From positions 248,001 to 312,000 of the forward strand of contig NZ_FNDD01000001.1 in the NCBI RefSeq assembly GCF_900100015.1: DNA of 64,000 nt, given 5' to 3'. A program made the translations under genes and the position numbers. Below are positions 1-9,794 of this stretch, piece by piece. This DNA comes from Vibrio xiamenensis (GTDB taxonomy: Bacteria; Pseudomonadota; Gammaproteobacteria; Enterobacterales; Vibrionaceae). Position 1 is the first letter of the stretch, and the number at the start of each line of letters is the position of its first letter. Under the pieces are notes generated by a model. It made no database searches. It saw nothing but the letters and a program-made list of their open reading frames with translations, and had not been told where the DNA came from.

Positions 1-1
1 G

Positions 2-604
2 GTTGACACGCTAGCGAGTTTGCAGCGCTTAGCGCTCGGCGTGGGTTTTAGCGCGTTGATTGGGCTGTCTGTTGGGGTGGCAAGCGGCATGATTCCGCTG
101 GTTCGCTCGTCACTGGCACCCGTGGTGACGGCGATTTCTTTGATTCCACCGATGGCGATTTTGCCGATCTTGTTTATTAGCTTCGGCCTTGGCGAACTGT
201 CCAAAGTGGTGCTGATTTTTATCGGCATCTGCCCAATCATCATTCGCGATATTCAGTTGCGCGCGCAAAGTTTGCCGCAAGAGCAATTGATTAAAGCGCA
301 AACTCTCGGCGGCAACAGTTGGCAAATCATTGTGCGAGTGGTGTTGCCACAGATTTTCCCGCGCCTGATTGATGCGATTCGACTCACTCTAGGTAGCGCA
401 TGGCTGTTTTTGATTGCTGCTGAGGCGATTGTCGCGACCGAAGGTCTGGGTTATCGAATCTTTCTGGTGCGCCGTTATATGTCGATGGATGTGATTTTGC
501 CTTACGTGTTGTGGATCACCATATTGGCTTACGCCATGGATTGGCTGCTCAAACAGCTATCACGCAAAGTCAGCCCTTGGTACCACCAAGCGCAAGGAGA
601 ATAA
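2..604 (+). CDS. ABC transporter permease, 5' end missing (urea/guanidine carboxylase operon)
   Basis: This is an inner-membrane permease of the SsuC/TauC type. The frame is open from the first bases of the window, so the true start lies to the left. Visible are several hydrophobic spans and the cytoplasmic EAA-type loop (around 'KAQTLGGNSWQIIVRVVLP') that docks onto the ATPase. The gene ends one base before the ATPase gene, then come two DUF1989 genes, a biotin carboxylase and an allophanate hydrolase. Transporters in such operons are usually labelled 'urea carboxylase-related'; import of guanidine is the likely role by context. The binding protein would lie outside the window. Confidence 0.85.
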   Translation, partial: VDTLASLQRLALGVGFSALIGLSVGVASGMIPLVRSSLAPVVTAISLIPPMAILPILFISFGLGELSKVVLIFIGICPIIIRDIQLRAQSLPQEQLIKAQTLGGNSWQIIVRVVLPQIFPRLIDAIRLTLGSAWLFLIAAEAIVATEGLGYRIFLVRRYMSMDVILPYVLWITILAYAMDWLLKQLSRKVSPWYHQAQGE

Positions 605-605
605 T

Positions 606-1409
606 ATGTCGACCAAGCCTCTTATTGAAATCAAACAGTTATGGAAAGAGTACGGCGATAACATTGTGCTTGAGCGGCTCAATCTGGATGTCTATCCCGG
701 TGACTTTATTAGTATTGTTGGCGCATCTGGCTGCGGTAAAACCACGTTGCTTAATATGCTGCTCGGTACTGAGCAGCCCTCGCGCGGCGCGATTTTGCTT
801 GATGGTGAGCCATTAAGTGCGGAGCCAAGCGTTGAGCGCGGCGTGGTGTTTCAAAAGTACTCCGTCTTTCCTCATTTAACCGCGCTTGAAAACGTCATGC
901 TCGGACTTGAGTTTGCTAGCAACTCACTCACCAGTTCGCTATTTGGACGCTGCGTGGGTGCAGGCAAGCAAGCGGCGCGCGATAAGGCGCTGATGATGCT
1001 AGACGAAGTTGGACTTTCGCAAGCGCAGCACAAATATCCGCATGAGCTGTCTGGCGGTATGCGCCAGCGTCTATCCATTGCCCAAGCTTTGATTAAAAAA
1101 CCGCGCATTTTACTTCTCGATGAACCGTTTGGCGCGCTCGACCCCGGCATTCGTAAAGACATGCATGTGTTGATTAAAAAGCTGTGGCGCGAGCAGCAAC
1201 TGACGGTGTTTATGATCACCCATGATCTCAGCGAAGGTTTCCATCTTGGTAACCGTTTATGGGTGTTTGACCATGTACGCCAAGACACTCAAGCTCCTGA
1301 GCGCTTTGGCGCGCAAGTGACGTTTGATATTGCTATCGGCAACCATGACGAGGATAAACACGACAAGCTTGCCGATGTTCATTCGGTGTTTCGGCAAAAA
1401 ATAGCTTAA
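606..1409 (+). CDS. ABC transporter ATP-binding protein
   Basis: This is the ATPase partner of the preceding permease, of the SsuB/TauB/NrtD class. It has a Walker A motif (GASGCGKTT, about residue 39), a Q-loop region (VVFQKYSVFPHLT), the signature LSGGMRQR (about 149) and Walker B LLLDEP (about 169), followed by the switch histidine in ITHD. At 267 residues it is normal for the family. It starts one base after the permease stop and lies 16 bases before the first DUF1989 gene, so it is translated as part of the same operon. The substrate is inferred from context to be guanidine or a related ureido compound; the ATPase sequence does not reveal it. Confidence 0.9.
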   Translation: MSTKPLIEIKQLWKEYGDNIVLERLNLDVYPGDFISIVGASGCGKTTLLNMLLGTEQPSRGAILLDGEPLSAEPSVERGVVFQKYSVFPHLTALENVMLGLEFASNSLTSSLFGRCVGAGKQAARDKALMMLDEVGLSQAQHKYPHELSGGMRQRLSIAQALIKKPRILLLDEPFGALDPGIRKDMHVLIKKLWREQQLTVFMITHDLSEGFHLGNRLWVFDHVRQDTQAPERFGAQVTFDIAIGNHDEDKHDKLADVHSVFRQKIA

Positions 1410-1425
1410 GCAAAAGGATTTAATT

Positions 1426-2214
1426 ATGGATTTTCAAAAAGTAAGCTCTTCTCAACAACCGATATTTAGTGATGTGATTCCCGGCGCTGCGCACTGGTCA
1501 CTGACGGTAAAAAAAGGCCATGTTTTACGCCTTATCGATCTTGAAGGTGGCGCCAACGTCAGCATGTTGTTTTATAACCCCGTCAACTTGCTGGAACGCT
1601 ACAACGCACCAGATACCCTCAAAGGCCAGCACACTTTTAAACTGACGCAAGGCCACTGTTTGTACTCGGATATGGGCCATGTATTTTGCTCGATTGTGCG
1701 CGACGACACCGCGTGGATCGATACCGTGTGCGGCGTGGCGAACAAACACAAAGTTGAGAGTAAATGGGGCGCGCGCGACTATCAGCACGACCGTAACCAA
1801 TGGAAGCAAAATGGCTATGATGCCTTGCTGGTGGAAGTCGCCAAATACGGTTTGGGTAAGCGCGATCTTGCCGCTAACTTGAACTTGTTTAGCTGCGTTA
1901 AAACGGCGCAAAACGGTGATTTGCTCTATCAAACAGAGCACAGCAAACCTGGTGATTGCATCGAACTGCGCTTTGAAATGGATACGCTTGTGGTGCTAAC
2001 TACTTGCCCACACCCGATGAATCCTGCCACAGAATACCCGTTCAAACCCGTTGAACTGCAAATGCTGGAAGCTCAGCCGCTTGGCGCTGATGACGCGTGT
2101 TTAACCTCGCGCCCAGAAAATGGCCGCGCGTTTGAAAATAACCGCCGCATGCATTTAACCCACCTTCATTCTACTCACAGCGATTGTTTACTTAACAACG
2201 ATTGCCAGCATTAA
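1426..2214 (+). CDS. DUF1989 protein, UAAP1 type (carboxyguanidine deiminase subunit)
   Basis: This belongs to the DUF1989 'urea carboxylase-associated' family (UAAP1). Proteins at this operon position have been shown to form, with their UAAP2 partner, a carboxyguanidine deiminase (CgdAB) that turns carboxyguanidine into allophanate plus ammonia. The family pattern is visible: an N-terminal '[18 protein letters not shown]' strand region, a cysteine in [14 protein letters not shown], and a C-terminal TTCPHPMNP motif. Its partner gene follows after 10 bases. Which subunit is CgdA and which CgdB cannot be settled by eye. At 262 residues it has a longer C-terminal tail than its neighbour, running on past the conserved core. 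Confidence 0.85.
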   Translation: MDFQKVSSSQQPIFSDVIPGAAHWSLTVKKGHVLRLIDLEGGANVSMLFYNPVNLLERYNAPDTLKGQHTFKLTQGHCLYSDMGHVFCSIVRDDTAWIDTVCGVANKHKVESKWGARDYQHDRNQWKQNGYDALLVEVAKYGLGKRDLAANLNLFSCVKTAQNGDLLYQTEHSKPGDCIELRFEMDTLVVLTTCPHPMNPATEYPFKPVELQMLEAQPLGADDACLTSRPENGRAFENNRRMHLTHLHSTHSDCLLNNDCQH

Positions 2215-2224
2215 GGAGATAACC

Positions 2225-2866
2225 ATGATTGTTGAAAGTCGATTAAACCCACAAGATGCACTGCGCAGTGATGTGGTTCCCGCTGGTGATTATTACATGC
2301 AAGTGGTTAAGCAAGGCCAGACGGTGCGTATTTTGGATCTAGAAGGCAACCAAGCCGCAGATACCTTGTTTTATAACGCCAATGATCCCGGCGAACGCTA
2401 TAGCGCTATCGACACCATTCGCGAACAGGGCAACATCTACCTCACCGCCGGCACAAAAATTTTGTCGGACCAAGGCAACGAGATGCTGGAAATTGTCGCC
2501 GATACTTGCGGACGCCACGATACTCTTGGCGGTGCTTGTGCCACGGAAAGTAATACGGTGCGTTATTCGCTAGAAAAAAAATGCATGCACGCTTGTCGTG
2601 ATAGCTGGCTGCTCGCGGTGGCGGAAAATGAACAGTTTGGTATGAGCAAGCGCGATATTACCCACAATATTAACTTCTTCATGAATGTGCCGGTTACCGA
2701 GCAAGGCGGCCTGACGTTTGAAGACGGTATCAGTGGTGCGGGCAAATATGTCGAGCTGACTGCCAAGATGGATGTGATTGTGCTGATTTCCAACTGCCCA
2801 CAACTGAATAACCCTTGTAATGCCTACAACCCAACACCGGTTGAAGTCATTGTGTGGGACGCGTAA
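2225..2866 (+). CDS. DUF1989 protein, UAAP2 type (carboxyguanidine deiminase subunit)
   Basis: This is the second DUF1989 subunit of the presumed carboxyguanidine deiminase. It shares with the preceding protein the opening motif ([18 protein letters not shown]), KRDITHNIN and a cysteine-rich end ([10 protein letters not shown]). It also has GRHD and the cysteine-rich 'KKCMHACRD' segment, where the UAAP1 partner differs. It is 213 residues long, about the usual family length. A good ribosome binding site (AAGGAG) lies at 2213-2218. The carboxylase gene follows after about 80 bases. The role is inferred from characterised homologs in the same operon arrangement. Confidence 0.85.
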   Translation: MIVESRLNPQDALRSDVVPAGDYYMQVVKQGQTVRILDLEGNQAADTLFYNANDPGERYSAIDTIREQGNIYLTAGTKILSDQGNEMLEIVADTCGRHDTLGGACATESNTVRYSLEKKCMHACRDSWLLAVAENEQFGMSKRDITHNINFFMNVPVTEQGGLTFEDGISGAGKYVELTAKMDVIVLISNCPQLNNPCNAYNPTPVEVIVWDA

Positions 2867-2947
2867 CTTGCCAATCATTGAGCAGGGGACGACCCCAATC
2901 GCGCTCAATTTCTACAATCGGGACGACCCGAAGGATTGGATTCGTCG

Positions 2948-5900
2948 ATGCTTAACAATAAACAGTTGAACAATGATCCGCTTAGTCATAAAGCGCTGAG
3001 CCGTGACGCGGTCGCTCAAGGCCAAGGTGCTCAACCTCAGTCGCAACCACTTTTCAATAAAGTGCTGATCGCCAACCGCGGTGCGATTGCCTGTCGAGTG
3101 ATTCGCACGCTGAAAAAACTGGGGATCACCAGCGTTGCCGTTTATAGCCAGGCTGATGCGCAAAGCCTGCATGTGGCAATGGCTGATGAAGCATACAGTT
3201 TAGGAGCTGGCGCTGCTGCCAATACTTATCTTAATCAAACGCTTATTCTTGATATTGCCAACCAGTGCGGCGCGCAGGCAATTCATCCCGGCTACGGTTT
3301 TTTGAGTGAAAATCCCGAGTTTGTTGAGCGATGCAGCGAGAAAAATATTGAATTTATTGGCCCAACTGCCGATCAGATGCGTCAGTTTGGCCTTAAACAC
3401 AGCGCGCGCGAACTAGCGCTGGCGGCTGGCGTGCCACTTCTTCCCGGTAGTGGCTTGCTGACCGACCTTGAAAATGCGCTCGAAGAAGCTGAGCGAATCG
3501 GTTATCCGGTGATGCTAAAAAGCACGGCGGGCGGCGGCGGCATTGGTATGCAGCGCTGTTTTAACGCCAGTGAGCTAAGCCAAGCGTTTGATTCAGTTAA
3601 GCGCCTTAGCCAAAACAATTTCAGTAACAGCGGAGTCTTTGTCGAGAAATTTATTCAGCAAGCGCGCCATATTGAAGTGCAGATTTTTGGCGATGGCCGT
3701 GGGGCGGTAGTGGCGCTAGGGGAGCGCGATTGCTCGGCGCAGCGCCGCAATCAAAAAGTCATCGAAGAGACGCCGGCGCCAAATTTAGATGAGCAGACGC
3801 GCATCGATCTGCATGCTACGGCAATTGCGCTGGCTAAGAAAGTTCACTATCGCAACGCGGGCACCGTGGAGTTTGTGTTTGACCAACAAAGCCAAGCCTT
3901 TTATTTCCTTGAGATGAATACCCGTTTGCAAGTGGAACATGGCGTGACCGAAGAAGTGTTTGGCGTTGATTTGGTTGAGTGGATGGTGCGTCTTGCCGCT
4001 GGCAATCTCGACCCAAGCATTTTTGCTCGCAGTTATCAGCCGTCCGGCCACGCGATTCAGGTGCGTTTGTATGCTGAAGATGCCAACAAAGCTTTTCAGC
4101 CTTGCGCTGGGCTGCTCAGCCATGTGCAGTGGCCGCAAATCGATGGGTTGCGTATTGAACATTGGATTGAAGCAGGCGTTGACGTGTCGCCATTTTTTGA
4201 TCCTATGCTGGCTAAAATCATTACTCACGCGCCAAGCCGAGCACAGGCGCTGGATAAACTCCAGCAAGCATTAGCACACACCAGCATCTACGGTATCGAA
4301 CATAATCAGGCGTACCTGCAGCAGTTACTTGCCAGTGAACCCGTGCAAAATGCCACGGTTATCACCCAAACATTAAACAGCTTTGTTTATCAGCCGTGCA
4401 GTCTAGATGTCATCAGTGGCGGCACGCAAACCACGATTCAAGATTATCCAGGGCGCAAAGGTTATTGGAATATCGGTGTGCCACCTTCGGGGCCAATGGA
4501 TTCACTGAGCTTTCGCCTCGGCAACCAACTGCTGGGTAACTCAGAGCAGAGCGCTGGGCTTGAGATGATCTTAAGCGGCCCGACGCTTAAATTTAACCAA
4601 GATAAGAGCTTTGTGCTGACCGGCGCTCTGACTGAGGCAAAACTGGATGGCGATCCTGTTGCGCATGGCGTGGTGACATTTGCCAAATCCGGCCAAGTGC
4701 TCAGTATTGGTAAACTGATTGGCGCTGGCGCAAGAGCGTACCTGACATTGGAAGGTGGGCTGCAATGTCCAGATTATCTGGGCAGCAAATCCACATTCAC
4801 GCTGGGGCAATTTGGTGGCCACGCTGGGCGCGCAATCTGCGCTGGCGACGTGCTGCATTTAAGCCAGCAGCATTTTAGTCAACAGAATTACAGTCAACAG
4901 AATTTTAGCCAACCAAGCGCATCGCAAAAACGGGTTGGCTTGAGCGCAACGCTGCCAACGCTCACTTCTGAGTGGGAAATTCGCGTGATGTATGGTCCGC
5001 ATGGCGCGCCGGATTTCTTTACTGATCAAGACATCAACGAATTTTTTGCTGCGCGCTGGAAAGTGCACTTTAACTCCAGCCGCACCGGAGTGCGTTTGAT
5101 TGGCCCGAAACCCAACTGGGCACGCCAAGATGGCGGTGAAGCCGGGCTGCATCCCTCCAATATTCACGACAACGCTTATGCGGTCGGTACGATCGATTTT
5201 ACTGGCGATATGCCTGTCATCCTTGGCCCAGACGGCCCAAGCCTTGGCGGTTTTGTCTGCCCAGCAACCATCATCAAAGCCGATTTGTGGAAAATGGGTC
5301 AGCTCAAAGCGGGCGACCAAATTCGCTTTATTCCGGTGAGCTTAGAGCAGGCCGAGCTTGCTGAGCGAGCGCAGCTTGGCCAAATCGCCAGCCTTAATAT
5401 GTGTGAAACGCCGCTTGCGCCATGCGCGCTTAGCACTCCAGTCATCAAAACTCTTGCTGCAACGCAGGTTGGCGAGCAAGTGGTGTATCGGCCAAGCGGT
5501 GAAGACTTTTTGCTGGTCGAGTATGGCCCACAAGTGCTGGATATTCGGCTGCGTTTTCGCGTTCACGCATTAATGCTCAAGCTTGAAGCGCTTAAGGTTG
5601 ACGGTATTTTTGAGTTAACACCGGGTATTCGCTCGCTACAGATCCACTACAACAACTTGCAACTGCCGCGCGAGCAGCTACTTGCACTGCTTGAGCGCTT
5701 AGAGCTTGAAATGGACAACATTGATGAGCTTGAAGTGCCTGCGCGAGTGGTACATCTACCGCTGTCTTGGGACGATGAAGCCACACGTTTGGCGATTCGC
5801 AAATACGATGAAGTGGTGCGTAAAGATGCGCCTTGGTGTCCGGACAATATCGAGTTTATTCGCCGTATTAACGGTTTGGACAGTGTCGATGAGGTTAAAA

Positions 5901-6706
5901 AAATCGTCTTTGATGCCAGCTATTTAGTGTTTGGCTTAGGCGATGTTTATTTAGGCGCGCCGGTGGCAACGCCGCTTGACCCGCGCCACCGTTTGGTGAC
6001 CACCAAATACAACCCAGCGCGGACTTGGACTCCCGAAAACGCGGTGGGTATCGGCGGCGCATATCTGTGCGTATATGGCATGGAAGGGCCGGGTGGTTAT
6101 CAGTTCGTCGGTCGAACGTTGCAAATGTGGAATCGCTACCGTCAAACCGCCGAATTTGAAAAGCCTTGGCTACTGCGTTTCTTTGACCAAATTCGATTCT
6201 ACGAAGTTAGCGCCGAGGAACTACTAGAGATTCGCGAGCGTCATCCGCTTGGTCAATATCCACTCAAAATAGAACATACCACTTTCTCGCTCAGTGATTA
6301 CCAAGCACTACTGGAAAATCATCACCAAGAGATTGAGCAATGTAAAACGCGTCAGCAGCAAGCGTTTGAAGCTGAGCGTTTGCGCTGGGTTGAGTCTGGG
6401 CAGGCGAACTTTGTCATCGAAGAAAGCCAAGAGGTCGATGACGCCGCAATTGAGCTGAGCGAAACGCAAACCCTGATTGAAAGTCATGTCGCTGGCAATG
6501 TTTGGCAAATGGTGAAAATGCCCGGCCAAACGGTCAAAGCTGGTGAAGTGGTGATGATTTTAGAGGCAATGAAAATGGAATTAGAAGTGGTGGCTCCGTG
6601 TGATGGTGTGGTCGAAATCCACTGCGCTGAGCGTGGCGCGCAAGTCAAAGCCGGCCAGCCATTGATGATTATTAATAGTGAATTACAACCCCAAGGAGTG
6701 GTTTAA
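2948..6706 (+). CDS. Biotin-dependent urea/guanidine carboxylase
   Basis: This multidomain enzyme uses ATP and bicarbonate to carboxylate urea or guanidine. Order of domains: biotin carboxylase (about residues 37-480, with LIANRG, the GGGGIGMQ ATP loop and EMNTRLQVEH), AHS2-like carboxyltransferase half (about 489-795, starting SGGTQTTIQDYPGRKGYW), AHS1-like half (about 850-1075) and a biotinyl domain with EAMKM, biotinylated lysine near residue 1209. The start was set at the ATG at 2948, 13 bases after a GAAGGA sequence; an in-frame TTG at 2936 is possible. About 35 polar residues precede the first domain. A short Ser-Gln-Gln repeat lies near residues 638-655. Because DUF1989 genes lie upstream, guanidine is the more likely substrate than urea. 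Confidence 0.9.
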   Translation: MLNNKQLNNDPLSHKALSRDAVAQGQGAQPQSQPLFNKVLIANRGAIACRVIRTLKKLGITSVAVYSQADAQSLHVAMADEAYSLGAGAAANTYLNQTLILDIANQCGAQAIHPGYGFLSENPEFVERCSEKNIEFIGPTADQMRQFGLKHSARELALAAGVPLLPGSGLLTDLENALEEAERIGYPVMLKSTAGGGGIGMQRCFNASELSQAFDSVKRLSQNNFSNSGVFVEKFIQQARHIEVQIFGDGRGAVVALGERDCSAQRRNQKVIEETPAPNLDEQTRIDLHATAIALAKKVHYRNAGTVEFVFDQQSQAFYFLEMNTRLQVEHGVTEEVFGVDLVEWMVRLAAGNLDPSIFARSYQPSGHAIQVRLYAEDANKAFQPCAGLLSHVQWPQIDGLRIEHWIEAGVDVSPFFDPMLAKIITHAPSRAQALDKLQQALAHTSIYGIEHNQAYLQQLLASEPVQNATVITQTLNSFVYQPCSLDVISGGTQTTIQDYPGRKGYWNIGVPPSGPMDSLSFRLGNQLLGNSEQSAGLEMILSGPTLKFNQDKSFVLTGALTEAKLDGDPVAHGVVTFAKSGQVLSIGKLIGAGARAYLTLEGGLQCPDYLGSKSTFTLGQFGGHAGRAICAGDVLHLSQQHFSQQNYSQQNFSQPSASQKRVGLSATLPTLTSEWEIRVMYGPHGAPDFFTDQDINEFFAARWKVHFNSSRTGVRLIGPKPNWARQDGGEAGLHPSNIHDNAYAVGTIDFTGDMPVILGPDGPSLGGFVCPATIIKADLWKMGQLKAGDQIRFIPVSLEQAELAERAQLGQIASLNMCETPLAPCALSTPVIKTLAATQVGEQVVYRPSGEDFLLVEYGPQVLDIRLRFRVHALMLKLEALKVDGIFELTPGIRSLQIHYNNLQLPREQLLALLERLELEMDNIDELEVPARVVHLPLSWDDEATRLAIRKYDEVVRKDAPWCPDNIEFIRRINGLDSVDEVKKIVFDASYLVFGLGDVYLGAPVATPLDPRHRLVTTKYNPARTWTPENAVGIGGAYLCVYGMEGPGGYQFVGRTLQMWNRYRQTAEFEKPWLLRFFDQIRFYEVSAEELLEIRERHPLGQYPLKIEHTTFSLSDYQALLENHHQEIEQCKTRQQQAFEAERLRWVESGQANFVIEESQEVDDAAIELSETQTLIESHVAGNVWQMVKMPGQTVKAGEVVMILEAMKMELEVVAPCDGVVEIHCAERGAQVKAGQPLMIINSELQPQGVV

Positions 6707-6707
6707 C

Positions 6708-8474
6708 ATGGACGACATTTTAACCATAGAACAGTTACTGCAGGCGTATCAAAGCGGTACGGTTTCAGTGCGAACCCTGCTTAGTGAAAAGTGGCAGCAG
6801 GCTAAGCAAGATGAGCATCACAGCTGGATTTCACTGATCTCTGAGCAGCAATTGGAAAACTATTTATCTCACCTTGAACAATTTAGCGTTGAGGATCTGC
6901 CGCTTTATGGTGTGCCTTTTGCTATCAAGGACAATATCGATCTTGCCGGGCTTAATACCACTGCCGGTTGCCGCGAATACAGCTATGCGCCTGATGAATC
7001 CGCGTTTGTGGTAGCGCTGCTGATTGAAGCTGGCGCAGTGCCGCTTGGCAAAACCAACCTTGACCAATTTGCGACCGGTCTAGTCGGTACCCGCAGCCCA
7101 TGGGGAGAAACGCGTAACAGTTTTAATCCAGAGTATATTTCTGGCGGCTCAAGCGCGGGTAGCGCGGTGAGTGTTGCGACCAATCAAGTGTTCTTTTCGC
7201 TCGGTACGGATACCGCAGGGTCGGGGCGTGTGCCAGCGGCGTTTAACAACCTATTTGGTCTCAAGCCAACCAAAGGCTTGCTCAGCTGCAGCGGTGTGGT
7301 CCCGGCGTGTAAAAGCCTAGATTGCGTGACCTTATTTACGCGCGCGGCCAGTGATTTGGCGATTTTGCACAAAGTGGTTGCTGTGTATGACAACCAAGAT
7401 TGTTATGCGCGTCCGTATCTGCCAAGTAGCAGCCAAGTGCCAAACGCTTTTAGTGGATTAAAAGTCGGCGTCCCCAGTGCCAGCCAGCTTGAGTTTTTTG
7501 GTAACGCCGAGTATCAGGCCGGTTTTGAGTCGGCGGTGGCTAAGCTTGCTGCGCTTGGCGCTGAACTGGTGGAATTTGACCTTGAGCCGTTTTTGCAAGC
7601 GGCCAAGCTTTTATATCAAGGCCCTTGGGTGGCTGAGCGTTACGCCGCCATCCAAGCGTTTTTTGATCAAGATAGTTCACGCTGTCTGCCGGTGATTGAA
7701 ACTATTATTGGTGGCGCGAAGTCAATTTCTGCCGCCGATACCTTTAACGCCATGTACCAACTTCAAGCGTACAAAGTGATTTGTGATGAGCGATTATCCT
7801 GTGTGGATGTGGTGATAACTCCAACGGCGGGCAGTACTTATACTATCGCTGACGTTAACGCTGACCCCATCACGCTCAACAGTAACTTGGGCTATTACAC
7901 CAACTTTATGAACTTATTGGATTACGCGGCGCTCGCGATACCAAGCAGTTTCTGCCCATCTGGATTGCCATTTGGATTTACTTTGTTTGCTCCAGCGCAC
8001 AGTGATAGCGCTTTAATTGCGCTGGCCGATGCGTGGCAGCAACAAAGTGGTTTGCCACTTGGTGCGACTGGGAAGTATCTGCCCCAGCAGTATGTCATGG
8101 ATGTGTTGGTGTGCGGTGCCCATATGCAAGGGCTCGCGCTCAACCACCAATTGTTAGAGCTTGGCGGCGTATTAAAAAGCCATACTCGAACTTCAGCCAA
8201 TTACCGCTTTTATGCACTTGGCGGGGAGGGTATTGCACGCCCTGGACTTGTGCGAGATGAATCCTCAGACTCGACCATTGATGTTGAAGTATGGCAACTC
8301 CCCGTTGCCAATGTAGGCAAACTGCTGGCGCAAATTCCTCATCCATTGGGTTTAGGTAAAGTTGAACTCGCCTGCGGCGAATGGGTGAGCGGATTTATTT
8401 GCGAGCCGTCAGGCTTAAACAGCGCCACTGAAATAACCCAGTTTGGTGGCTGGCGTCAGTATATGGATGCTTAA
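6708..8474 (+). CDS. atzF: Allophanate hydrolase
   Basis: This amidase-signature enzyme hydrolyses allophanate to ammonia and CO2, the last step of the pathway. The Ser-cisSer-Lys triad is visible: lysine in AIKDNID (about residue 74), a serine in GGSSAGSAVSV (about 148) and the nucleophile serine in GTDTAGSGR (about 171). After the amidase domain (to about residue 440) comes the smaller C-terminal domain typical of AtzF-type enzymes (YALGGEGIARPGL). The start at 6708 follows AAGGAG and lies one base after the carboxylase stop, so translation is probably coupled. A 588-residue length fits the two-domain form. Confidence 0.93.
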   Translation: MDDILTIEQLLQAYQSGTVSVRTLLSEKWQQAKQDEHHSWISLISEQQLENYLSHLEQFSVEDLPLYGVPFAIKDNIDLAGLNTTAGCREYSYAPDESAFVVALLIEAGAVPLGKTNLDQFATGLVGTRSPWGETRNSFNPEYISGGSSAGSAVSVATNQVFFSLGTDTAGSGRVPAAFNNLFGLKPTKGLLSCSGVVPACKSLDCVTLFTRAASDLAILHKVVAVYDNQDCYARPYLPSSSQVPNAFSGLKVGVPSASQLEFFGNAEYQAGFESAVAKLAALGAELVEFDLEPFLQAAKLLYQGPWVAERYAAIQAFFDQDSSRCLPVIETIIGGAKSISAADTFNAMYQLQAYKVICDERLSCVDVVITPTAGSTYTIADVNADPITLNSNLGYYTNFMNLLDYAALAIPSSFCPSGLPFGFTLFAPAHSDSALIALADAWQQQSGLPLGATGKYLPQQYVMDVLVCGAHMQGLALNHQLLELGGVLKSHTRTSANYRFYALGGEGIARPGLVRDESSDSTIDVEVWQLPVANVGKLLAQIPHPLGLGKVELACGEWVSGFICEPSGLNSATEITQFGGWRQYMDA

Positions 8475-8500
8475 GACCCATTAAATAATTAATATCGTTA

Positions 8501-8537
8501 AACGCCTTTACTATAAAATTAGTAAAGGCGTTTTTAT
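8501..8537 (+). terminator. Rho-independent terminator of the guanidine operon
   Basis: A perfect 12-bp stem (AACGCCTTTACT / AGTAAAGGCGTT) with an 8-base loop runs into a T-rich tail. It lies 26 bases after the allophanate hydrolase stop. Confidence 0.95.
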
Positions 8538-8793
8538 TATTTCAAGTTTATCTTTTTAATGTTTGTCGTTTTATATATTTTATGTTTTTAAATTTATTAT
8601 TATTTTTGTGTTTAATTTGGTTTTATTTATAAATTTAGAGGAGTTGTGTTGTATTTTTATGACGCACGACAAATAAAAAGTAGATCATCTTCATATAAAT
8701 GTGATCTTGTTTCATAAAGTCATTTTTTTAGGAATATTCTGACATATAGTACATCATTCTGATGTGGCTAATAACTAAGTTCGAATATTCCTT
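8538..8793. other. AT-rich intergenic region, no gene seen
   Basis: This stretch lies between the operon terminator and the lipoprotein cluster. It is very AT-rich and must hold the promoter of the downstream lipoprotein genes. No ORF, RNA gene or clear operator was recognised. Confidence 0.5.
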
Positions 8794-9765
8794 ATGATAA
8801 AAAACACACCGTTATTATCTATTCCATTTATTCTTATGGGGATAGTCGCGTGCCAATCGACACAGGCACCTAATTGGTATAACCAACCACAAATGAGTAA
8901 TGAGTTGGTGCTTAAGTCGGTAGGTGAAGGAAGAAACCTACCTCAAGCGAAACAAGCCGCTCTCAGCCAGATTAACGCTCAGCTTTGGACTGAAATTAAC
9001 TCCAGTTCAGCGTCGCGTGAGCTCGTTCAAAGCCAAAACACTAGTTCGAAAACGCATTCTTTTTTTGATGACCGAGTGAATAGTAAAACGGCCTCGGTGA
9101 CTTTTGCTGGTGTACGCTACACCAAGGTTGAAAATAACGATATTGGCTATTATGTACAGGCTGAGGTTGACCGTGAAGTTGTTAAAAATCAATTAATTAA
9201 TGATATACAAGAAATTGATCGTCAAGCCAAAGTTCAGCTTGATGCTCTTACCCATCAAGACCCTTTAATCTGGTGGTTAAAAAACCAAAATCAACAATCG
9301 CAAACCCAGCAAGTTTTGGTGCGTCAAGCGATGCTGCGCGCATTAAATCCAACAGCCGTTCCTAATGCTCCCGAGCTTGATAAATTAATTTCCACATTAT
9401 CAAAAGTACAATCAAATATTGTTGTTCAGTTTGTTATTGATAAATCTGAAAATAAAAGTGCCGAATTGTTAGCAGACAAATTTTCTAATCAAAAAGTGAA
9501 AACGACATTTAGGAAGTCTTCGTCTGTGACTCATGTTTTGAAACTTAACTCTGAACTTCGACAGAGCAAAGTTGGTGATGCGTATATATCAACGAAATTC
9601 ACCACTTTGAATTTTAAAGGAAGAAAAGGAAATACATTAGCTAATAAGGAAATTATTTCTAGCGGCAATTCCATTTCTAATTATGCCTTATCGAAAGAAG
9701 CGGCAGAGAGAAACTTTTCAGAAATTATCGATAAACAAGGGCTATGGGAGTCCCTTGGATTTTAA
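8794..9765 (+). CDS. LPP20-like outer-membrane lipoprotein
   Basis: A 323-residue predicted lipoprotein: signal peptide and lipobox GIVAC, then glutamine at +2, which favours the outer membrane. Residues about 25-130 resemble the LPP20/FlgP fold (PNWYNQP, then VGEGRNLPQAKQAALSQINAQLW and YYVQAEVDREVVKNQL). The C-terminal half (about 150-323) is not recognised. It is the first of three lipoprotein genes in a row. LPP20-like proteins are often linked to cell-envelope or flagellar outer-membrane rings, but no flagellar genes are present here, so the function is unknown. Confidence 0.7.
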   Translation: MIKNTPLLSIPFILMGIVACQSTQAPNWYNQPQMSNELVLKSVGEGRNLPQAKQAALSQINAQLWTEINSSSASRELVQSQNTSSKTHSFFDDRVNSKTASVTFAGVRYTKVENNDIGYYVQAEVDREVVKNQLINDIQEIDRQAKVQLDALTHQDPLIWWLKNQNQQSQTQQVLVRQAMLRALNPTAVPNAPELDKLISTLSKVQSNIVVQFVIDKSENKSAELLADKFSNQKVKTTFRKSSSVTHVLKLNSELRQSKVGDAYISTKFTTLNFKGRKGNTLANKEIISSGNSISNYALSKEAAERNFSEIIDKQGLWESLGF

Positions 9766-9794
9766 TAACAAAAAACAATATGGAGTTGTCTATT

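Noticed and set aside
8475-8793. Riboswitch or small RNA after the guanidine operon
   Set aside because: Beyond the terminator the sequence is simple AT-rich DNA with no second structured element.
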